From NCBI RefSeq assembly GCF_003751945.1, contig NZ_RJKL01000001.1, positions 5,518,001-5,582,000 on the forward strand: a stretch of DNA of 64,000 bases. Reading direction: 5' to 3'. The position numbers and the translations under genes are program-made. The notes below the pieces were generated by a model. The model worked only from the letters and a program-made list of their open reading frames with translations, was not told the origin of the DNA and did no database searches. Of this stretch, positions 59,712 through 64,000 are shown piece by piece; position 1 is the first letter of the stretch; the number at the start of each line of letters is the position of its first letter. The stretch comes from Couchioplanes caeruleus (GTDB lineage Bacteria > Actinomycetota > Actinomycetes > Mycobacteriales > Micromonosporaceae).

Positions 59712-60035
59712 ATGAGGATCGACTACACGATCGAGCGACCGTCGACGCTGCTTGCTGCTGTCTGCGCTCCGTCCGCTTCGTGCCTGCCAGTTCCCGCCCC
59801 GGTGGCGACGTCCGTCCTCGCGACGGCGTATGTCCCCGCGGCGACCCTGGTTGCCGAGCGGGCCCCGGCTTCGCAGGCGCACCAGGTCCAGATCCAGGCC
59901 GAGCTGGTCCGGATGCTGGTGTCCGTCGATGGAAGCAACGGGACCACTGGGTTCGTGGGCAGCAACGGCATCGCCATGAAGCGTCAGCTGACGGATGGTG
60001 CCAGCGGTGTCCCGCCTCGAGGAAGGCCGGTCTGA
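59712..60035 (+). CDS. whiB7 leader ORF (107 codons)
   Basis: ATG 59712 has an excellent ribosome site (GGAGGAGG). The predicted peptide (MRIDYTIERPSTLLAAVCAP...) matches no enzyme family I know. Its TGA (60033-60035) lies inside the apical helix of the antiterminator, just upstream of the terminator. This placement is what is expected of an upstream ORF that senses translation: ribosomes that finish would mask the antiterminator, and stalled ribosomes would not. Whether the peptide has any other role is unknown. Confidence 0.7.
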   Translation: MRIDYTIERPSTLLAAVCAPSASCLPVPAPVATSVLATAYVPAATLVAERAPASQAHQVQIQAELVRMLVSVDGSNGTTGFVGSNGIAMKRQLTDGASGVPPRGRPV

Positions 60036-60064
60036 GCGATCAGACCTCCGGCTCACCTCGAGGC
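60014..60064 (+). promoter_or_regulatory. Antiterminator hairpin of the whiB7 leader
   Basis: GCCTCGAGG (60014-60022) pairs exactly with CCTCGAGGC (60056-60064). Inside, GGC/GCC-type pairs and GGTCTGA (60029-60035) with TCAGACC (60040-60046) around a GCGA loop extend the stem. The 3' arm uses 60061-60064, which the terminator also needs, so the two structures exclude each other. Confidence 0.65.
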
Positions 60065-60103
60065 CGCGGAACCCGTAACCGGGATCCGCGGCCTTAATTT
60101 TTT
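60061..60103 (+). terminator. Intrinsic terminator (attenuator) in the whiB7 leader
   Basis: AGGCCGCGGA (60061-60070) pairs with TCCGCGGCCT (60085-60094), with an inner CCC/GGG helix, followed by TTAATTTTTT. A true T tract is rare in this window, so the element stands out. It lies 75 bases before the whiB7 ATG and would stop transcription short of the gene. Confidence 0.85.
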
Positions 60104-60177
60104 GCCGGCCCACCGGCCGGAGTGACAAGCACCACCGATCCAGAAGATCGAGAGAAAGAGAGAGGTGACCGGGCTTT

Positions 60178-60540
60178 ATGAGTCTGGCGCTGGCCCCCCT
60201 CGACGTGAGCGTCGAGATCGAGGCAAACCTGCCCTGTCGGAAGTTCGACCCGGACCTGTGGTTCTCGGACTCCCCGGCCCAGCTGGAACTGGCCAAGTCG
60301 CTCTGCGGGGACTGCCCGCTGCGCGTCGAGTGCCTCGCCGGCGCGGTCGAGCGGAGCGAGCCCTGGGGCGTCTGGGGCGGCGAGATCTTCGAGCGCGGTG
60401 CCGTCGTGCCGCGCAAGCGGCCCCGGGGCCGTCCCCGCAAGGTCGACATCGCCCGCGACGCCGAACTCGCGGTCGAGGTCGAGGAGCGGCTCGCGGCCAA
60501 CGGCCTCGAGACCCGCAGCTCGGTCCGACTGGCGGCATGA
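60178..60540 (+). CDS. whiB7: WhiB7 redox-type transcriptional activator of antibiotic resistance
   Basis: The 120-residue protein has four Fe-S cysteines (LPCRKF, then C..C in LCGDCPLRVEC), the turn motif EPWGVWGGE and a C-terminal AT-hook RKRPRGRPRK, the combination that defines WhiB7 (WblC). It binds the vegetative sigma factor and A+T-rich promoter DNA to activate intrinsic resistance genes when ribosomes are inhibited. Location right after uvrD2 and the attenuator in front fit. ATG 60178 has only a distant GAGAGG. Confidence 0.95.
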   Translation: MSLALAPLDVSVEIEANLPCRKFDPDLWFSDSPAQLELAKSLCGDCPLRVECLAGAVERSEPWGVWGGEIFERGAVVPRKRPRGRPRKVDIARDAELAVEVEERLAANGLETRSSVRLAA

Positions 60541-60541
60541 C

Positions 60542-60751
60542 ATGACCATCACCACCCCCTACCGGAAGACGGAAAACGTAGCCATGACCTCGCACGCAAG
60601 CCCCAAGGTAAGACTCATCCAAGAAGCGCTCTCGCGAGCACGAATGCGTCGGCCTCAGGCCGACCACCACCCTGAGGCGCACCGTCCCGCACGCCAGATC
60701 GCCATGGAGGCCCGTCACCGGGCCGCACGGGAACTGGGTGGACGCCTCTGA
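60542..60751 (+). CDS. Small basic protein downstream of whiB7, unknown function
   Basis: A 69-residue frame begins one base after the whiB7 stop (ATG 60542), with a second possible ATG at 60584. It is rich in Arg, His and Ala (VRLIQEALSRARMRRPQ, HRAARELGGRL) with predicted helices. Immediate coupling to whiB7 and the strong terminator after it support translation, but no family is recognised. Confidence 0.55.
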   Translation: MTITTPYRKTENVAMTSHASPKVRLIQEALSRARMRRPQADHHPEAHRPARQIAMEARHRAARELGGRL

Positions 60752-60767
60752 CCGACCTGAATCCCAC

Positions 60768-60806
60768 GGCCCCGCCCGCAGTCACTGCGGGCGGGGCCCT
60801 TTCTTT
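60768..60806 (+). terminator. 13-bp hairpin terminator of the whiB7 unit
   Basis: GGCCCCGCCCGCA (60768-60780) pairs with TGCGGGCGGGGCC (60786-60798) around GTCAC and is followed by CTTTCTTT. It lies 16 bases after the small downstream gene. Confidence 0.85.
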
Positions 60807-60821
60807 CCCGCTTTCCGCTCT

Positions 60822-60993
60822 TTCCCGCTTTCCGCGCTGAGGTGTGCCCCGGAGTCGTGCTTTCTGCGCCGAGCTCTGTGACCGGGTCCTGCTTCCTGCG
60901 CCGAGCTCTGTGACCGGGTCGTGCCTTTTGCGCCGAGCTCTGTGGTCGGGTCCTGCTTTCCGCGCCGAGAAATGCCCGGGGTGCTGTCCGCGC
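60822..60993. repeat. 32-bp tandem repeat array, about five units
   Basis: The core GCGCCGAGCTCTGTGACCGG recurs with an exact 32-base period (core starts 60834 degenerate, 60866, 60898, 60930, 60962 degenerate at its 3' half), alternating with GTC(C/G)TGCTTTCT-like sequence. The central copies are over 85 percent alike and the edges decay. There are no unique spacers, so it is not a CRISPR. It fills most of the 301-bp gap between the whiB7 unit and the convergent ABC1 gene; no gene is seen there. Confidence 0.85.
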
Positions 60994-61052
60994 TCAGCCA
61001 AGTCCGGAGTTTCACGTCACCGGACCGTACCGATCCGTCTCGGGCCGGTCCG

Positions 61053-62399
61053 TCATTCCACCGGGGCGAAGCCCGGGAGCCACTCCTCGAGGATCGCGCG
61101 ATAGGGCGCCTGAGCCTCTAGCTGGCAGAGCACGCCGATCGAGCCCAGCGTCACCCGGTGGATCAGCAGGTAGGACGGGGGAAGGTTGAGCTTGCGGCTG
61201 AGCTGGAAGGCCGGCGACCGGGGACTCGAGAGACGCGTCGCCTCCGAGCGGATCCAGCTACGGGTGAAGCGGAACTCCGGCACCGCGACCGGCTCGATCA
61301 TCGGGCGCAGGAAGGCGAGGACCGCCTGGGCGTCGAGCTCGTCGTCCGGCTTGATGAAGCCCTCGTCCCGCAGGCCGTCGGCCACCGCGTCGGCGTCGCC
61401 GTCGAGGGCGAGGCGCACCAGGTGGCCGATCGGCTCGGGATGGCCGTCCGGCAGGCGGGCGACCGCGCCGAAGTCGATCACGCCAAGGCGGCCGTCGGGC
61501 AGGATCCGGAAGTTGCCTGGGTGCGGGTCGGCGTGCAGGAGTCCGGCCCGGGCAGGCGCCGAGAAGTGCAGCGTCGCCATCAGGCGGCCCGCCTCGTCGC
61601 GCTCGGCCACCGTGCCGTCACTGATGACCTTGGACAGCGGCGTGCCGTCGACCCACTCTGTCACCAGCACCCGGGGCGCCGACGCGACAACCTGGGGAAC
61701 GAAGATCTCCGGGTCGTCGGCGTACGCGGCGGCGAACGCCTTCTGCGTCTCCGCCTCCATCGCGTAGTCGAGCTCCTCCGTGATGCGCTCGCGCAACTCC
61801 GTGAGCAGCGGCTTCATGTCCATGCCAGGCTGGATGATCTTGAACATCCCGGCCAGCCGGCCCAGTTGCTTGAGGTCGGCGAGCAGGGCCTCCCCGGCGC
61901 CCGGATACTGCACCTTCACGGCGACCGGCAGCGTCTTCGGCTTGGCGCCCTTGCGGGAGGGCGGCAGCTTCCAGAGCGCCTTGTGCACCTGCCCGATGCT
62001 GGCCGCGGCGGCCGGGCTGTCGTCGAACTCGGCGAACTTGTCCCGCCAATCCGCCCCGAGCTGCTCGGCCAGCGCCTTGTGCACGCTGGCCACCGGCATA
62101 GGCGGCGCCGCCTCCTGCAACTTGGTCAGTGCCTGCCGATATGGCCCCGCCATCTCCTCCGGCATCGCCGCCTCGAACACCGACAGCGCCTGCCCGAACT
62201 TCATCGCCCCGCCCTTGAGCTGGCCCAGGACGCTGAAAAGCTGCTCGGCGGTGCGCTGCTGGATGTCGGCGGAGATGACGTCGGTGGCGATTCCGGTCAT
62301 CCGCTTGCCGAGCCCCAGCACGGTTCGCCCGGCGAAGCCGAGGGGGAGGGCGGCGAGTTTCGCGGTCCGGGATGCCGCACGACGCGGGATGTCGGTCAC
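61053..62399 (-). CDS. ABC1/AarF (UbiB-like) atypical kinase, Rv3197-like
   Basis: The 448-residue protein (GTG 62399) has UbiB-family features: KGGAMKFGQALS (KxGQ motif), AAAASIGQVHKA (Ala-rich nucleotide loop), VAVKVQYPG (ATP-binding Lys), EELDYAMEA, LLHADPHPGNF (catalytic loop) and VIDFGAVARL (metal Asp). In M. tuberculosis the homologous gene beside whiB7 (Rv3197) encodes a macrolide-binding ABC1 protein in the WhiB7 regulon. A resistance-linked role is thus likely here. It follows the ThiF-like gene by four bases. Confidence 0.9.
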   Translation of the reverse strand: MTDIPRRAASRTAKLAALPLGFAGRTVLGLGKRMTGIATDVISADIQQRTAEQLFSVLGQLKGGAMKFGQALSVFEAAMPEEMAGPYRQALTKLQEAAPPMPVASVHKALAEQLGADWRDKFAEFDDSPAAAASIGQVHKALWKLPPSRKGAKPKTLPVAVKVQYPGAGEALLADLKQLGRLAGMFKIIQPGMDMKPLLTELRERITEELDYAMEAETQKAFAAAYADDPEIFVPQVVASAPRVLVTEWVDGTPLSKVISDGTVAERDEAGRLMATLHFSAPARAGLLHADPHPGNFRILPDGRLGVIDFGAVARLPDGHPEPIGHLVRLALDGDADAVADGLRDEGFIKPDDELDAQAVLAFLRPMIEPVAVPEFRFTRSWIRSEATRLSSPRSPAFQLSRKLNLPPSYLLIHRVTLGSIGVLCQLEAQAPYRAILEEWLPGFAPVE

Positions 62400-62403
62400 C
62401 AGA

Positions 62404-63783
62404 TCATTGTGCCCGGCGCGGCGGCGTTCGACCGCCCCGCGAGGGCCGACCGCGACTTCCTACACAGAAACAACACGGATGCGTGGCCCAGCTCCGCCGC
62501 CGGAGCCGCCCCGGCGCACCGATCTCGATCTCGGCTCCCAGCGTCGCCGGCACCAGCCCGTCGACGAACTCGAGCACCTGCGCGACGGCGTACGCGGTGG
62601 CAGCGAGCACCGTGGCCGCCGCACAGGGTTCGCCGTCTCGAGGGTCGGGCGTGGGCCGGCCGGCGTCCGGGTTCCGATCGTGGCGGTGCAGGTCCAGACA
62701 GTTCAGACAGGGTCCGCCGACACCCGGAACCAACGGTCCGATCACGGCCGCGGCCTCACGGATCCCGACAGCGAGGTGCGGCTGGCGGCGCTGGGCGTAC
62801 CCGGCGGCGAGCAGCGCGACGGGCTGATCGTGGTCGAGCTGGACGACCAGGTCGGCGCCGCCCCGACGGACGGCCCGGGTCCCGGTCGAGGGAACGGCGA
62901 GCAGGACGGCGGCGGTAGCGGCCGCACTCCTGGACGTCCCGGGAGGGGTGTCCCGCAGCGGGCCGGCGATCCGGTCCTGCCGGGTGACGGCGCCGGAGAG
63001 ATCGGCATGGACGTGCCCGATGCCGGACTCGGCCAGACCGACCGCGATTCCCGCACCGAGCCGGCCACGGCCGCGGACGACAATCCGAGCCGCGCGCCGC
63101 CGACGCAGAACGTCGGCGACAAGGGTCTGCGCTCCACGGTCCGGAGTGCGCTCCGCGGGACCATCCCGGTGGTCGGAGAGAAACGCCCGCGCGGATGTTC
63201 CGGCCAGATCCGCAGCCAGCAGCGGTCCCCCGGCTGTCCCGCTCGGATCCGCGACCGCCCTCGAGGCCGCGGACGTTCCACCCTGGTTCGTGACTCGGGG
63301 CGGGCTCGAAGATGTTCCGGACTGGTCTGGGACGTGGGGCGGGTCTGTGGACGTGCCGCGCTGATCTGGGACTCGGGGCGGGCCGCCGGGTGGCTCGGCG
63401 TCCGGTGTGAACAGCCGGCCCGCGGGCGCCCTGGTGGGGTCGGGGGCCAGGACGAGGGCGGCAGCCTCGCCAGACAGTTGCTCGGCGTCGGAGCCGGAGG
63501 GGTAGAGGGCGTTTGCCGAGACCACCAGCCCGGCGCGGGACAGGGAGTCGAGGAGGGCCTCGGCGTCGGCGGGAGCAGCGCCCAGCGCGGTCGCGCGGCG
63601 CAGGACCTCTCGCTGTGACCGGGAGCCGTCCAGCAGGGTGAGCAGGCGGGCGGCGGCGGGATCGGGCAGATCGATGAGCACGGCCCGGACCGTGCGGACG
63701 CCGAGTTGGAGCGTGGAGCTGCCGCGCCAGGTGCGCAGGAGACCGGGGAGCAGGGTGGGACGGGAGAGGGCAGGTCCGCTCAT
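62404..63783 (-). CDS. ThiF/E1-like protein (TOMM-type), adenylation competence uncertain
   Basis: The 459-residue protein has an N-terminal winged-helix-like part (LLTLLDGSRSQREVLRRA), then a stretch of about five 13-residue repeats with the core PP.V.DQ.GTS (residues about 130-195), then a Rossmann-like ThiF domain (ARIVVRGRGRLGAGIAVGLAESGIGHV). The C-terminus has CLNCLDLHRHDRNP and HPCCFC, likely a zinc site, as in ThiF-like proteins of thiazole/oxazole peptide (TOMM) systems. The glycine-rich loop is degenerate, so adenylation is doubtful. It is co-directional with ABC1, four bases apart. Confidence 0.72.
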   Translation of the reverse strand: MSGPALSRPTLLPGLLRTWRGSSTLQLGVRTVRAVLIDLPDPAAARLLTLLDGSRSQREVLRRATALGAAPADAEALLDSLSRAGLVVSANALYPSGSDAEQLSGEAAALVLAPDPTRAPAGRLFTPDAEPPGGPPRVPDQRGTSTDPPHVPDQSGTSSSPPRVTNQGGTSAASRAVADPSGTAGGPLLAADLAGTSARAFLSDHRDGPAERTPDRGAQTLVADVLRRRRAARIVVRGRGRLGAGIAVGLAESGIGHVHADLSGAVTRQDRIAGPLRDTPPGTSRSAAATAAVLLAVPSTGTRAVRRGGADLVVQLDHDQPVALLAAGYAQRRQPHLAVGIREAAAVIGPLVPGVGGPCLNCLDLHRHDRNPDAGRPTPDPRDGEPCAAATVLAATAYAVAQVLEFVDGLVPATLGAEIEIGAPGRLRRRSWATHPCCFCVGSRGRPSRGGRTPPRRAQ

Positions 63784-63822
63784 GCATGACAGGGTGTCAC
63801 GAGCTCGATTCGCAGCGAGTCG

Positions 63823-63907
63823 TTATCCACAGGCAGACCGGACGCCCGCCCTCGGTTGTCCACAAGCTGGGGCGAGTTATCCACAGGGGCGCGGAGGTGG
63901 TGGACAA
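63823..63907. promoter_or_regulatory. Cluster of four DnaA-box-like sequences
   Basis: TTATCCACA occurs at 63823-63831 and 63877-63885, TTGTCCACA at 63856-63864, and TTGTCCACC on the minus strand at 63899-63907. Start-to-start spacings are 33, 21 and 22 bases, close to whole helical turns. No dnaA or dnaN gene is near, so this is not an obvious origin. It lies just upstream of the ThiF-like gene and of whatever begins past the right edge. Confidence 0.6.
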
Positions 63908-64000
63908 CTACTCAACGTTGCCGGTTGAACACGGGTTACGACTCGTGCGGGTGAACCGCGACGGCTGGGACGAAGGCGGGGGCGGCCATCGGCCGCCCCC
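63908..64000. other. Right-edge sequence, no feature called
   Basis: The last 93 bases continue the intergenic region and end in G+C-rich sequence with GGGGGCGGCCATCGGCCGCCCCC, which can form a hairpin (GGGGGCGGC/GCCGCCCCC) and may terminate a gene entering from the right. Confidence 0.35.

Noticed and set aside
60822..60993. CRISPR array
   Set aside because: The 32-base units abut with no unique spacers, and no cas genes are present; it is a tandem minisatellite.
63823..63907. Chromosomal replication origin
   Set aside because: Four DnaA-like boxes are present, but there is no dnaA, dnaN or A+T-rich unwinding region, and neighbouring genes are those of the uvrD2-whiB7 locus.

Overview
The window looks like chromosomal DNA of a high-G+C actinobacterium, most likely Micromonosporaceae (Actinoplanes-like). 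This is inference from the gene set: GTG starts and 4-bp stop/start overlaps, an actinobacterial-type DapD, mycoredoxin, AdnA/AdnB, UvrD2 and WhiB7. No rRNA, tRNA, CRISPR array or insertion sequence was found.

Layout. 0-5.2 kb: end of an isochorismatase-like gene, a small repeat-bearing membrane protein, and a 1394-residue NACHT-HEAT-nucleoside phosphorylase protein that resembles an antiphage STAND NTPase. 5.2-16 kb: threonine aldolase, a GNAT, two divergent secreted DUF4360 paralogues, an alpha-oxoamine synthase, and two membrane GGDEF-EAL proteins. 16-25 kb: subtilase with a Trp-rich tail, a MerR/DNA-clamp fusion under its own MerR-type promoter, divergent dapD and dapE, two LOG proteins, and an AAA/STAND-like ATPase. 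25-31.6 kb: secreted proteins (one DUF1996 protein with an internal insertion, one hydrolase with a Calx-beta tail), a VOC protein and a LacI regulator.

31.6-64 kb follows a backbone known from mycobacteria and relatives: adnA-adnB ... nudC ... mrx1-uvrD2-whiB7-abc1. The stretch between adnB and nudC (38.9-51.1 kb) is accessory. It holds a cold-shock gene, plsC, an Rrf2-controlled sulfonate-type ABC operon, a radical SAM gene, and an operon of EACC1, caspase-YqgE/AlgH, SIR2 and a possible MbcA/ParS-like protein. That operon is the best candidate for a poorly described conflict or suicide system. DnaB-independent repair (AdnAB, UvrD2) and antibiotic response (WhiB7, the ABC1 protein) make up the backbone.

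Regulatory highlights read directly from the bases: a complete transcription attenuator in front of whiB7 (leader ORF, antiterminator, overlapping terminator with a T tract), a MerR-type promoter with a 7-3-7 dyad in a 19-bp spacer, paired repeats over the rrf2 promoter, and four DnaA-box-like sites in 85 bp at the right edge. All functional names rest on recognising families by eye; no database search was possible.
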